Shown here: positions 9,217 to 18,399 of the stretch, piece by piece
Numbering within the stretch: the first letter of the stretch is position 1
Layout of the letters: the number at the start of each line of letters is the position of its first letter
Source of the DNA: Amycolatopsis sp. QT-25
Lineage (GTDB): Bacteria > Actinomycetota > Actinomycetes > Mycobacteriales > Pseudonocardiaceae
Reading direction: 5' to 3'
DNA: 64,000 nucleotides
NCBI RefSeq assembly: GCF_029369745.1
Contig: NZ_CP120210.1
Location: 1,612,001 to 1,676,000, forward strand
The notes under the pieces: model-generated
What the model saw: only the letters and a program-made list of their open reading frames with translations
What the model was told of the DNA's origin: nothing
The model's database searches: none
Position numbers and translations under genes: made by a program

Positions 9217-9240
9217 CTGTCACGTCGCTGGGCTAAGGGA

Positions 9241-9751
9241 TCAGTTCACGGTGAGTTTGCGGAGGCAGATGATTGAGCAAGCGCTGAGGATGGCTTGGTG
9301 GATGCTGGCTTGATGTTCGGTGCGGATGCGTAGCCTCCGGAAGCCTTTGAGCCAGGCAAAGGTGCGTTCGGCTGGCCACCGGATCTTGCCCAGGCCGGAA
9401 CCATGCTCGACACCGCGCCGGGCGATCAGCGGGGTGATGCCACGGGCTCGGACCAAGCGCCGGTACTTGTCGTGGTAATAGCTGCGGTCGGCGCCGGCAG
9501 GTCGAGTAGGCCGGCGGCCCGCAACTCGGCGAGCAGTGTCTCGTGCAACCGTTGCCGCACCCCGGCCTCCTGCCACTCGGCCCACCGCCGCCGGCAGGTG
9601 GCGCCGGAGGCGCCGGACGGGTTCGTGGGCAGCCTGTTCCAGCCGATGCCGGTGCGCACAACGTAGAGGATGCCCTCCAGTGCAGCCCGATCTTCCGCGC
9701 GCCGTCGACCTGGATAACGGAAGCGTCGTGGATGTGCCGGTATCAACAGCC
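9241..9751 (-). pseudogene. Degenerate IS5-family transposase with internal deletion
   Basis: An N-terminal part (about 9500-9750), with EGILYVVRTGIGWNRLP and a LLAELRAAGLLDL segment, and a C-terminal part (9241-9450), with YYHDKYRRLVRARG, WPAERTFAWLKGFRRLRIR and a CLRKLTVN end, belong to one IS5-type transposase. They are in different frames. The middle, which should carry the first catalytic Asp and the following beta-strand region, is missing. It is a relic unrelated in sequence to the intact IS5-type copies nearby. Confidence 0.8.
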
Positions 9752-10080
9752 CCAGCCGCGCCCGCAGTTTCGGTCAAAACCTGCTCACGCATCTGATGAT
9801 GCTGGAAGATCCCACACGCAGCCGAAACCGACACGCCAGCTCATTCTGCACTGACCTCTAAAGCCAAGACAGTGCCATGTTCCCTGCCGGACGCCGCCGA
9901 GCCGAGGCGGGTGTGGTGCACTGCGACGATCGGAGCGCTCGGGCGCCGGTCAGGTCCAGGTCCCGGCTATCCGCTCGAAGCCTTCCAGGGAGAGCACGTC
10001 GACGGTCACGGTTCGTCCACGGGTTCTCACGATTCGCGCCGGGACACCGCCACGCCGATCAGGTAGAGCGCAACGCCGGC
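9752..10080. other. Gap of about 330 bp with a possible gene tail
   Basis: No complete gene. On the minus strand a short frame ending at 9950 (reading VTVDVLSLEGFERIAGTWT then stop) has coding character and could be the 3' end of a gene cut by the IS5 element at 10084. It was not recognised. Confidence 0.35.
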
Positions 10081-10083
10081 TAA

Positions 10084-10959
10084 GAGCGTGTCTTACGTGG
10101 CGACCGGTGGCTGATGCGCCATGATCTTGGTCGTGGTTGATCGGTTGTCTTTGCGTCTTGTGCCGGATGAGCTGTGGGAACTGGTGAAGCCGTTGATCCC
10201 CGCGTTCACACCGCGTCCGCAGGGTGGTGGGACCGCGCCGTTGGATCCGCGGCAGGTGTTCACGGCGATCGTGTACGTGCTGACCAGCGGATGTGCTTGG
10301 CGGGATCTGCCGCCGTCGTTCGGCGTGCCCTTCCAGACCGCGCACCGCCGGTTCGCGCAATGGACAGAGGCCGGGCTATGGCGCGAGCTCCATCGTGTAC
10401 TGCTTGACGAACTGGGCAGCCGGGGCTTGCTCGACTGGAGTCGTGCGATCGTGGACGGCGCCTCCGTCCGCGCGAAAAAGGGGGATCTCTGACCGGCCCC
10501 AGCCCGGTCGACCGAGGTAAACCCGGCTCGAAAATCCACGTCCTGTCCGACCGTGCCGGCCTGCCGCTCACGATCGCGATCTCCGCCGCGAACACCCACG
10601 ACTCGCTCGCGCTCAAACCCCTGGTGATGGCGATCCCCGCGGTCAAGTCCCACCGAGGCCCGCGACGCCGCAAGCCCGCCAAGCTGCACGCCGACAAGGC
10701 CTACGACCAGCCCGCGCTCCGACACTGGGTCCGCGACCGCGGCATCACAGTCCGCATCGCCCGCAAAGGCATCGAATCCGCGGACAAACTCGGCAAACAC
10801 CGCTGGGTGATCGAGCGAACCATGGCCTGGCTCACCGGATACCGCCGCCTCACCCTGCGCTACGAACGCAAAGCCGAACACTTCCTCGCCTTCCTTACCC
10901 TCGGAGCCGCCCTCACCTGCCACAAGAAACTCCGAAAGCTCACCACGTAAGACACGCTC
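10084..10959 (+). mobile_element. IS5/IS427-type insertion sequence, copy 1 (876 bp)
   Basis: The ends GAGCGTGTCTTACGTGG and its inverted copy are flanked by a 3-bp TAA duplication (10081-10083, 10960-10962). The same element recurs, in the opposite orientation, at 23918-24793 and 32945-33820. The encoded proteins are identical in all three, implying recent spread within the island. Confidence 0.95.
10121..10950 (+). CDS. IS5-family transposase in two frames (programmed -1 frameshift)
   Basis: The first frame (10121-10492, 123 aa) holds the N-terminal domain and the first catalytic Asp in VDGASVRAKKG. The second frame, up to 10950, holds HADKAYD (second Asp) and RWVIERTMAWL (Glu). They overlap at an A5G5 run near 10478-10487, a classical slippery site. 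A -1 slip there joins them into one DDE transposase of about 275 residues. This two-frame layout is normal for IS427-group elements, so it is not a pseudogene. Confidence 0.9.
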
Positions 10960-11173
10960 TAAAGCTCTCGACCTGATCAATCACGGCACAACTGGCAGTT
11001 GTACTACGCCCAGTTGTTGGCCGGTGATGCGGTTCTCCGGCGATGCTCTGCGGTGTTCCTTCCAAGCAACACCGCAGGAGAACCGGAAATGGACAGCACG
11101 CCCACCGAGTACCACCAACCGATCCGTCAGCTGCGGGTAGGCACCGCGAAGGTCGAGGAGCTGGCGCGGCGGC

Positions 11174-11596
11174 TCACGACCCTGTCGAACGAGATCGATC
11201 CGCGCGGACCGCATCCTCCACCGCGGCCAGGCGCTCGGCCACCGACTCGACGGCGCCGCGCAGATCCTCGATCTGCCGCATGACGCCCGCGTAGTCGGGG
11301 GTAGGCGCGGGCGCATCCGGCACCTGCTCTACGTACACAGCCTTACCCGGCTGCCCAGCGACCACTCCATCGCGCTTCAACTCCTTGAGCGCGTCACGGA
11401 CCACCGTCACCGACACATCGTGCTCAGACATCAACCGTGAGGTCGACGGCAGCGGCGAGCCGACCGGATAGGTGCCCGCGGCGATCCTGCCTCGCAGGTC
11501 ATCAGCGAGTTGCAGGTACTTCGGACATCCGGTTGTCGCCAACTCCGCCTCCGGGTCATCGAGCGGCCATCGCCTCAGGCACATAGTGCACCACAT
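11174..11596 (-). CDS. GntR-family regulator of the mobile-element type
   Basis: A 140-aa protein with a winged-helix domain (residues about 25-90). PKYLQLADDLRGRI, then PLPSTSRLMSEHDVS and VVRDALKELKRDGVV are the GntR helix-turn-helix and wing. A short C-terminal helix (QIEDLRGAVESVAERL, probable coiled coil) replaces a ligand domain. Small GntR proteins of this kind control excision and transfer in actinomycete integrative elements. The start could be ATG 11596 or 11584. It is divergent from the small gene at 11689 and shares its promoter region. No integrase or relaxase survives nearby. Confidence 0.85.
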   Translation of the reverse strand: MWCTMCLRRWPLDDPEAELATTGCPKYLQLADDLRGRIAAGTYPVGSPLPSTSRLMSEHDVSVTVVRDALKELKRDGVVAGQPGKAVYVEQVPDAPAPTPDYAGVMRQIEDLRGAVESVAERLAAVEDAVRADRSRSTGS

Positions 11597-11629
11597 CGAT
11601 GATCCCGCCGAAAAACCCTAGATTCACCA

Positions 11630-11674
11630 TTGACGTTCTAATGCACTAGGTGCCCTATGTGTAGTAGCTACTAC
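11630..11674 (+). promoter_or_regulatory. Divergent promoter with palindromic operators
   Basis: A TTGACG (11630-11635) suits a -35 box. It is followed by a near-palindrome CTAATGCACTAG (11638-11649) and a perfect 14-bp palindrome GTAGTAGCTACTAC (11661-11674). The latter sits directly before the ribosome site GGGAGG (11675-11680) of the 67-aa gene. They are good candidates for binding by the divergent GntR protein. Confidence 0.6.
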
Positions 11675-11688
11675 GGGAGGTACTTCGG

Positions 11689-11892
11689 ATGAATCAGCAG
11701 AAGCTCCTCACCCTTCTCAGAACAGCCGAACGCGAGGCCGAACACTGGGAGGAGCAGTTCGAGCTCGCAAACTCGCCATTGCAGTGGCGTGCGGCGCTGG
11801 TAGCACGCGAGTTCGCGTTGCAGTGGGCCAGCTATTGGCGAGCTTGCGTCGCTCACGGCAAAACCCCGTGCATCGGGGTGCAGTATGGCTGA
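11689..11892 (+). CDS. Small hypothetical protein of an integrative element
   Basis: A 67-aa protein beginning MNQQKLLTLLRTAEREAEHW, rich in Trp and Glu, with no membrane segment. The start is well supported: GGGAGG lies 8 bases upstream, and an operator-rich promoter precedes it. Its position, divergent from a small GntR gene, is that of the first small gene in actinomycete mobile-element transfer operons. No function can be read from the sequence. Its stop overlaps a further short frame (11885-11971), suggesting the operon continued and has been cut. Confidence 0.65.
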   Translation: MNQQKLLTLLRTAEREAEHWEEQFELANSPLQWRAALVAREFALQWASYWRACVAHGKTPCIGVQYG

Positions 11893-11971
11893 CACCGTTG
11901 ATGACGCCCTGGCAAAAGCATTCAGCGCCCCTCAAGCTCACCGCGCCCGAAGGCGATGGACGGATCCTTAA
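11885..11971 (+). pseudogene. Start of a truncated downstream gene
   Basis: ATG 11885 overlaps the previous stop (TATGGCTGA) and opens a 28-residue frame starting MADTVDDALAKAFSAP. This is a good coding start. After about residue 18 it runs into sequence that reads, on the other strand, as the OLD-like ATPase. The gene was probably cut by a recombination near 11930-11945. Confidence 0.4.
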
Positions 11972-12684
11972 AGAACGCTCCCGAGTGGAGGCCAGACCAC
12001 TCCTCGGCCAACTGGCCCCCGATCGTCGCGACCGCGACGTTGGCGACGAGAACATCGGTGATGTCAGTCATGAGGACGGTAAGCGCCTCGCGCTCAGAAC
12101 TCCAGTCAGCGGCGCGCAGGGTTCGACCGACGAGGGACGCGGTGGTGTACGAGATGTGGTCGGCTGGATCGCGGCGAGCTGGCAGATAGTGGGACCTCGA
12201 TGTGCCCTCGGTCGTAGCGAGACATCTCAGCTCGGCTGGTTGGCTCGCCTTCCTCGTCAGCCTGAAGGACGTACTTAATCGTCTCGTCAATCTCGCCGTC
12301 CGCCGCGATCACAGCCGTCAAGCGCACACGGATGCGGGGTGCGCCGCCTGGAGTCTCAAGCGCCATGTGCGAGAAACTCGGCGGGACCGACGCGTGCTGT
12401 CCATCGTCTCCGGCCTCCGGAAACTCGATGTCGACCTCAAGCCAGAGCACAGGCTGCTCGGCGTGGACTTCGCTGGCGCTTCGGTCAACCGGGACATGGA
12501 AGTCCTCGACCCGTACGGTGCGCTGAACAGCGAGTGGGCTGAAGAGTCGCGACAGAGCCTCAAGGACGGCCGTCTTGCCCGACCCGTTCGGACCGAGGAC
12601 GTAGGTGAGTTCCTCAAGGTCGATGGTCGTCGGTACAGAACCAAACGACTGAAAGTTCTTGAGGCGAATCTGACGGATCTTCAT
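11922..12684 (-). pseudogene. OLD-like AAA ATPase/nuclease, 5' remnant with frameshift
   Basis: From ATG 12684 the minus strand encodes MKIRQIRLKNFQSFG and a P-loop GPNGSGKTAVLEAL. This is the SMC/RecF-like N-terminus of OLD-family (overcoming lysogeny defect) proteins. The first frame runs to about 12170. Similarity continues in another frame (HISYTTASLVGRTLRAADW to FFKDPSIAFGRGEL) to about 11935. The rest of the ATPase (signature, Walker B) and the TOPRIM nuclease domain are missing. It is broken by at least one frameshift and a truncation, so it is a dead remnant of a probable defence gene. Confidence 0.75.
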
Positions 12685-12717
12685 GTCTGGTTCTTGGGCT
12701 CCTTGGCGCCGCAATCG

Positions 12718-13484
12718 GTGCGCGTTAGCGGTCGTACGCTGCTTGCCTCCGGCGGCGCGGACCGGGTCGTGCGCTTCTGGGACGCCGGAACGGGCGCGCC
12801 CCTCGGCAGCGGCATGGGCCATACGAGGCCGGTGTTCGGCGTCGCGTTCTGTCCGGGACCCGGCGGCCGGCTTGAGCTTGCACGGCTGGCGAGGACCGCA
12901 TGATCCGGCTGTGGGACCCAGGGACCGTCGTGGAACTCGGCGTTCTTGATAATCACACTGGACCGGTCCGGGCACTGTCCGCCGTCTTGACCCAGGACGG
13001 CCGATCATTGCTGGCCTCAGGCAGTGACGACCGGACCGTCCGGGTATGGAACCTGGAAGGGCGGACGACGGTCGCGACGCTTGAGGGCCATACGGACTGG
13101 ATGCGCGGCGTCGCGCTCGCCAGTCGGCCTGACGGCCGGGTGCTGCTCGCATCGGCGAGTGACGACCGGACGATTAGGCTATGGGATCCGGACAAGCCCG
13201 CCTCGCGGCTTGGTCGTGAGGGCCATACCGTCCGGGTACGCGGCGTCGCACTCATGAGCGCAGCCGATGACGGGCCGCTGCTCGCGTCGGCCGGCGCCGA
13301 CCACACGGTACGGCTCTGGGATCCCGACGACGGGCGGGTCCGGGCTACGTTGACCGGCCACATCAACCGGGTTCGTTCCGTGGTTTCGGGACCGGGCCGG
13401 ACGGTCAGCTTCTTCTGGTCTCCGGCGGCGAAAACTCATACTTTGATCAACAACCCACGCCTCCCCTCCAATCCGGTCAGATGA
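12718..13484 (+). pseudogene. WD40-repeat protein fragment, frameshifted and truncated
   Basis: Four to five WD40 blades are readable, each with a GH...(S)DDRTIRLWD signature, for example DRVVRFWD, DRTVRVWNLEG and DHTVRLWDPDDG. A frameshift near 12885 separates the first blade from the rest: reading EDRMIRLW requires a frame different from the preceding blade. There is no start and no N-terminal effector domain, and after about 13375 the sequence loses the pattern. It is the remains of a larger WD40 protein of the kind often fused to STAND NTPases or kinases in actinomycetes. Confidence 0.7.
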
Positions 13485-13584
13485 TCACAAACCAAGATCA
13501 GATGCCTTTAAACCGCCGCGTCGTGGGCAGGGGACCAACGACTCCCCGGCTTCGCGTCGTACGACGACATCAACACATGCCTGA

Positions 13585-16500
13585 TCAAGCACTTCCGGTC
13601 GGTTGAGTGCCTTCTGTGGGGCCTGATGCGCTGAACACCAGGCGTAGCCTATGCGCCTCCCAATCGGCTCGGGCTGTGGCGTGAGAAATCCTCTCGTAAA
13701 TCACGGGTTTCGCAGCCGCCAACGGTGCAACGAGATACGGGTCGAATAACGCCTGCTGGTACAGCAATCGCAGGAGCCAGAACGGTGCTCGTTCCAGCTT
13801 CCAGTTGATCGTGGGCTTTCTCAGTTCGGGTGCCTGGCCGTGCGCGGTCGCCATTAGCAAACAAGCCTGGTCGACCGAACCGGAGTATTCACGTTGGCGA
13901 AGCTTGGCGTGCATTCGCTGGAGCGCGTCATCGCCCCAACCGGGCATTTCCAGCTCGCCAGCTACCCAGGCGACCACGGGCGCGTACGCGTCGTTGGGCC
14001 GAATCACCGGCTCACTAATCAAACCGAAAATCCCGCCTTCCATGTTGCGCTTGACCCGCAGGGCACGGCCCACCTGCAGCCAGGTCTTCCGTTCGTCGAG
14101 CACCACCGGGCGCTTGACGACGGCGTCGATGGCCAGGTGCATGGCTCGCAGGGTTCGGGGCACCGCGTCGTGCTTGAGCACTTCGAGGACGTCGATCAGT
14201 TGGCAGAGGGTGTCGAGGCCGACACCGGCGAGGTCACTGGAGATCAGTTCACCCACGAGGCGCTGGGCGGAAGCTTGCCGGTCAAGCGCGCAAAGCGCTC
14301 GCACGAGTTGGACCGCGTCCGGCAGGTCAGCGACTCTTCCTCGCCGAATGCGCCTTCCGACACGGGCGAGGTTGATCTGTTTGGCGGCCTCGACTCCCCA
14401 GTCTCTGTCCCATGTGGACATCATGCGCAGCAAGGCGACGACGGATCGAGGACTCGCGAATCGGTCGATGGTCTGAATGCGCGCTGTGTAGACGGTGTCG
14501 ATCCAACCCGCGTTCGCGGTTCCACGGGTCATCCCGCCGCGAGCGAGGTCACGAGCCGCAGCGGATTGTGTGACCGGATCCTGCACTTGCTGGATGTCGC
14601 CCCGAAACACGTAGATCGTGTGCTTGTCCTGTGCGACTTCGCTCAGCAGATCGGATCCGAGTCCGGGTTTCACATCGTCGATCGCCCTGATCACCTTGGA
14701 CGCCACCACCGAGTCGCGCAGCATCGCCTTTCGCAACCAGGCCACGAGCGTGTCGACGGAACTGCCGCCAACGGTGACGGTGCTCTTCTTCGCTCTGAGC
14801 CGCTCCACGACCTCGATCGCGCCTGGCCGGTCGAGGTATGCGAGGTTGGCGATCGCCTGGGCGAAGCTCGCGGGCCTGCGTCCGAAAGCCAGCCTCCGTG
14901 CCCACACGTCAGCGCCCCCGCTTGTCTGGAAGATCATGGTCCCGGCCTCGGGCACATCCGCGATCGTCAGAGTCTTCGCAACTTCTGCGCACACCGCCAA
15001 CGCAGCCGCCGGGGTGGAGGTGGAAAGACCTTCGACGAAGGTGTTCAGCTCCCACTGGTCGCGATACAAGGTTGGCACGTCTGCGTGCAGGACCCTCCCC
15101 AGACGATGGAACAGCACTCGGCCGTGGGCGGTGTTCGCCTGGAACATGTTGCGTACCAGCAGAGGGGACGCGACGAGTCGGCTCAGTTCCTCGATCGCCA
15201 ATGCGCCGAGATCGGCGTCTGTGCCCAGCCGCAGGGCGATCTCCGCTCCCCAATGTTTGTAGTTGCGACCTACCGAGTTGACGACGATGCCGAGGACCAG
15301 ATCCAGCACGTCCTCCCGATAGTTCGCCTCGGCATCCCACACACCTTTGATCAGGTGGTAGCGCGTTGACGTGCGCGGGTCTTGCAGGATCATTTCCTTG
15401 ACTTTCTGATGGCCGATCTCCTCGGCCAGTTCGGTCGCGAAGCCGCCGGAACCGGAGTCGAACATGTCGCCGATCGTATGCGTGGTGGACAGCAGCCATC
15501 CGGCACCGGTGGCGTCGTCGACGTCCTTGACCCGCTTGGCGAAACTCCTCACCAGCTCGTAGTCCGGCATATCGGTCGACCTGTGCAGAATCGACGTGGC
15601 CGTGATGCTGCTCGATCTGGCGACGGCCTTCAACAACATCGCGGCCTCTGTCGGATTGGAGCGGCCCAGCAGAGTGCGGGCGCGGACAGCGAAGTCGGTC
15701 CAGTGGCCGAGCAACCACGTGCAGAAGGACGGACTGGACATGCGCAGGTGGTTGATGGCGTCAGCCAGACCCGCAGCGGTCGCGAACCTCATCGCAGCCG
15801 TCAGAGGCTTTTCGTACGGCTGGAGTCTGACCTCCCAATCGACCTTCTCGAACTGCTGGCGCAGGCTCATCGACCCGATGAGGACGCCCACGCCGTCGTG
15901 GTCCTCGGGCTCGTGGACGAGCAGCTCCTGGACAGGATGTTCCTGGTCCACCGGGTAGATCTCGATGTCATGCGGTGCACGCTGCTCAAGCTGGCGCTGC
16001 ATCTCCTCCACCTGGTGAACCAGGCGATAGCCGCTCACCTGGTCGATCCTCAGCCCGGCGAGCACGTCCAGCAGACGATCTCCCAGCAACGCTCTGACCT
16101 CGTCGCTGTCGAGCCGCTCCAACGCCACCAGCAGCGCGAACCGTTCCTCCGGCGACCCGACTTGGTCGCCGACGAGGTGGTCGACCGCGTTGACGAGCCA
16201 CCGCACGAACTCGTCGCGGTTGTCTGGTAGCAGGGCGAACTCCAGGTCCTCCATCGTCCGCACCAGGCCCAGCAACATGGCCGGGTGCCAGTCCACGGGT
16301 CCCGAAGGCAGCCTGTCGATCAACTGGTTCACCAGCGTCTGGGTCACCGGCTCGGGCAACAGGTCGGCGAGACCGAGAACCCGTACGACGCTTGAAACAG
16401 GTGCGGCTGTCACCCATGCCGTGAGAAGTCCTGCGGCCTCAGCCCTTTCGATCAGCGTCTCGCACACCGCGCGATGGAACAGCCGTGCACCGATGAGGAG

Positions 16501-18399
16501 ACCTGCCGCGTGACCGCTGCCCGATCCCAGCGCATCGATCAACTCGGGCTCGACCAGATCGACGATTGTCTCGTTGCGTGCCTTCACAGGGGACTGGGCC
16601 GTGTTCGACGGGTTCGGCTCCTGACTCTCCCGGTGGAGATCGATCAGGGTCAGACAGTCGTCAAGCCCAGCAATGCTCACAGTGGAAGGCCTGCTGCCCG
16701 TGGCGATGCCGAGCAGAGCCCGGTCCGGCTCCTCGATCTGCTCCAGTCGTTCCTCGTCGACGTCACCGCCGATCACGCTGACTGCGGCGGCGGTCACCAG
16801 GGGCTCCCGTTCCGATTCCGCCCACTCGGCGAAACGCCGTTTCAGTTGCTCGCCAGGGTCCTCCTGCGTCGCCATCATCTGGGTGAGGCGACGCAGGTCT
16901 CCACTTCGGCCTTCGGCCAGCGCTGACCGTGCCCGCCCGGCATTCAGCATCGGATCTGCTTTCTCCAGGTCCGCCACGAACTGCTTGCGAGCCTGCTGAC
17001 CCACGACCGACGTGACCACGAAGAGTCCGTTGACGGACCACTCGACCGATGAGTTGCCGCCGTAGAGCAGCACACCCAGCACGGGCACGGCCAACTCTTC
17101 AGACACGTGCCGGAGCACCTCGTTGGCTTTGTGGTCGCCGGTTGGATGAAGGTCCTCGAACACCAGCAATCGGCGTTCGGCTTGGTGCTCGACGGCGCCG
17201 AACGCGTGTGATGCCGCCGTAGCAGCAATGTGCCTGTCGGGCAGTTCCTGTGTCGGACCGGCCAGTACCAGTACCAGCCAGGGATTGCGCTTGCGGTCGG
17301 TGAGTGCGGCTGCCAGTCGTCGCACGACGGTGCTCTTGCCGCTCTGCGCGGTGCCACCGAGAACCGCGACGGAAATGCCGGTACTGTCGATGAAATGTCT
17401 CGTCAGCCGAAAGCTTTGACTCGTGTCCAGGTCAGCGATCGGCTGATGTTCCGGCACTTGACGCCAGTCGACGATCCGCCATCCCATTTCAGCCAGTTCG
17501 TCCGCGTGACGTTCCCGCTTCCAGCGCGCCCATTCGTCGCCCCAGATCACGGTCGCCGCTCCGTCCACCGTCAACGGCGCTTGCACGTGTTTCTTTTCGC
17601 CGTTCGGCGCGAACAGGCGCCATCCCGATGTAGTTGGAACGAGCAACTCGCGACCTGCGGTCGCAGCCGCTGTTTTGCGCGTGGCCTGCGCGTCCTCGTC
17701 GACGGGTGCGCAGCGTCCATCCGTGACCTCGCCCATGCTGAGCGGCACGGGCGAATCGAGCTTGGTGATTCGCTGGAGATGCCACAGCACGATCGGAAGT
17801 GTGGCGAACCGCGCTGTGAACCGCACACCAGAGGGCCATTGTACGGACACGGGTTGGCCGGGGTCCGCAGTCGACGTCGTTCGCCAGACCGAGGGGAACT
17901 GCGAAAGTGTGCCCCGTAAAGCGGACGCGACGATCTCCGCCACGCCAGCCAGTTCTGTGCGCCAATCGCCGTCGGCTTCGTTCCTCGCAGTGAGCAGGAC
18001 ACACCGTCCACAGGGCTCCTCGACGAGGAGGCCGGGACCATCGGTGCTCATTGGTATCGCGAATGTCTCAGAGGCGTCACGAACTCGATAGGTCAAGTCC
18101 AGCAGTTCGAGGAGCAGGTCCTCCGATACCTGAACGGAGTCCGGCACAGTCGTGCAGACCAACTCGTCGAGGTTCTCAGCGCCGGCGTCGGCGCGGACCC
18201 AGGACAGCAGGTTCGCGATCTCCTGGTCGGTCAGCGTCGAAGACCCGTCGAGCAACGGCTCGATGACTGCGGCGTGGAAGTCCGAAATGGCCGGCCACGC
18301 CTCCTGTGCGGGTATGTCCCCAGCGAGCAGTGCACGAACGAGAACCAGGCCGGCTGTGAGTTCGTCCCTGACGGCTTGAGCGGGCTTCGCGTCGTTCAC
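13585..18399 (-). CDS. Giant P-loop NTPase protein, third gene of the hydrolase-caspase operon
   Basis: A 1604-aa protein. The chosen start is GTG 18399 (VNDAKPAQAV), which overlaps the stop of the caspase gene by 4 bp; a frame upstream of it exists but lies inside that gene. Residues 1-340 carry no recognised domain. A P-loop, GGTAQSGKST, lies at 348-357, and a Walker B-like LLVFEDLHP at 411-419. The following 1150 residues are mostly helical with Leu/Arg-rich repeats, and no transmembrane segment is obvious. The layout (N-terminal domain, single NTPase, long helical-repeat tail) is that of a STAND-type sensor or scaffold. No family was recognised. Translational coupling implies that it works with the caspase and hydrolase. 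Confidence 0.85.
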   Translation of the reverse strand: MNDAKPAQAVRDELTAGLVLVRALLAGDIPAQEAWPAISDFHAAVIEPLLDGSSTLTDQEIANLLSWVRADAGAENLDELVCTTVPDSVQVSEDLLLELLDLTYRVRDASETFAIPMSTDGPGLLVEEPCGRCVLLTARNEADGDWRTELAGVAEIVASALRGTLSQFPSVWRTTSTADPGQPVSVQWPSGVRFTARFATLPIVLWHLQRITKLDSPVPLSMGEVTDGRCAPVDEDAQATRKTAAATAGRELLVPTTSGWRLFAPNGEKKHVQAPLTVDGAATVIWGDEWARWKRERHADELAEMGWRIVDWRQVPEHQPIADLDTSQSFRLTRHFIDSTGISVAVLGGTAQSGKSTVVRRLAAALTDRKRNPWLVLVLAGPTQELPDRHIAATAASHAFGAVEHQAERRLLVFEDLHPTGDHKANEVLRHVSEELAVPVLGVLLYGGNSSVEWSVNGLFVVTSVVGQQARKQFVADLEKADPMLNAGRARSALAEGRSGDLRRLTQMMATQEDPGEQLKRRFAEWAESEREPLVTAAAVSVIGGDVDEERLEQIEEPDRALLGIATGSRPSTVSIAGLDDCLTLIDLHRESQEPNPSNTAQSPVKARNETIVDLVEPELIDALGSGSGHAAGLLIGARLFHRAVCETLIERAEAAGLLTAWVTAAPVSSVVRVLGLADLLPEPVTQTLVNQLIDRLPSGPVDWHPAMLLGLVRTMEDLEFALLPDNRDEFVRWLVNAVDHLVGDQVGSPEERFALLVALERLDSDEVRALLGDRLLDVLAGLRIDQVSGYRLVHQVEEMQRQLEQRAPHDIEIYPVDQEHPVQELLVHEPEDHDGVGVLIGSMSLRQQFEKVDWEVRLQPYEKPLTAAMRFATAAGLADAINHLRMSSPSFCTWLLGHWTDFAVRARTLLGRSNPTEAAMLLKAVARSSSITATSILHRSTDMPDYELVRSFAKRVKDVDDATGAGWLLSTTHTIGDMFDSGSGGFATELAEEIGHQKVKEMILQDPRTSTRYHLIKGVWDAEANYREDVLDLVLGIVVNSVGRNYKHWGAEIALRLGTDADLGALAIEELSRLVASPLLVRNMFQANTAHGRVLFHRLGRVLHADVPTLYRDQWELNTFVEGLSTSTPAAALAVCAEVAKTLTIADVPEAGTMIFQTSGGADVWARRLAFGRRPASFAQAIANLAYLDRPGAIEVVERLRAKKSTVTVGGSSVDTLVAWLRKAMLRDSVVASKVIRAIDDVKPGLGSDLLSEVAQDKHTIYVFRGDIQQVQDPVTQSAAARDLARGGMTRGTANAGWIDTVYTARIQTIDRFASPRSVVALLRMMSTWDRDWGVEAAKQINLARVGRRIRRGRVADLPDAVQLVRALCALDRQASAQRLVGELISSDLAGVGLDTLCQLIDVLEVLKHDAVPRTLRAMHLAIDAVVKRPVVLDERKTWLQVGRALRVKRNMEGGIFGLISEPVIRPNDAYAPVVAWVAGELEMPGWGDDALQRMHAKLRQREYSGSVDQACLLMATAHGQAPELRKPTINWKLERAPFWLLRLLYQQALFDPYLVAPLAAAKPVIYERISHATARADWEAHRLRLVFSASGPTEGTQPTGSA

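Noticed and set aside
10478..10495. Premature stop in the IS5 transposase as evidence of a pseudogene
   Set aside because: All three copies carry the same A5G5 slip site and stop. This is the programmed frameshift normal for IS427-type elements.
10093..10980. Antisense 276-295-codon frame in each IS5 copy
   Set aside because: Lies opposite the two-frame transposase with no start signal. The transposase motifs are on the other strand.
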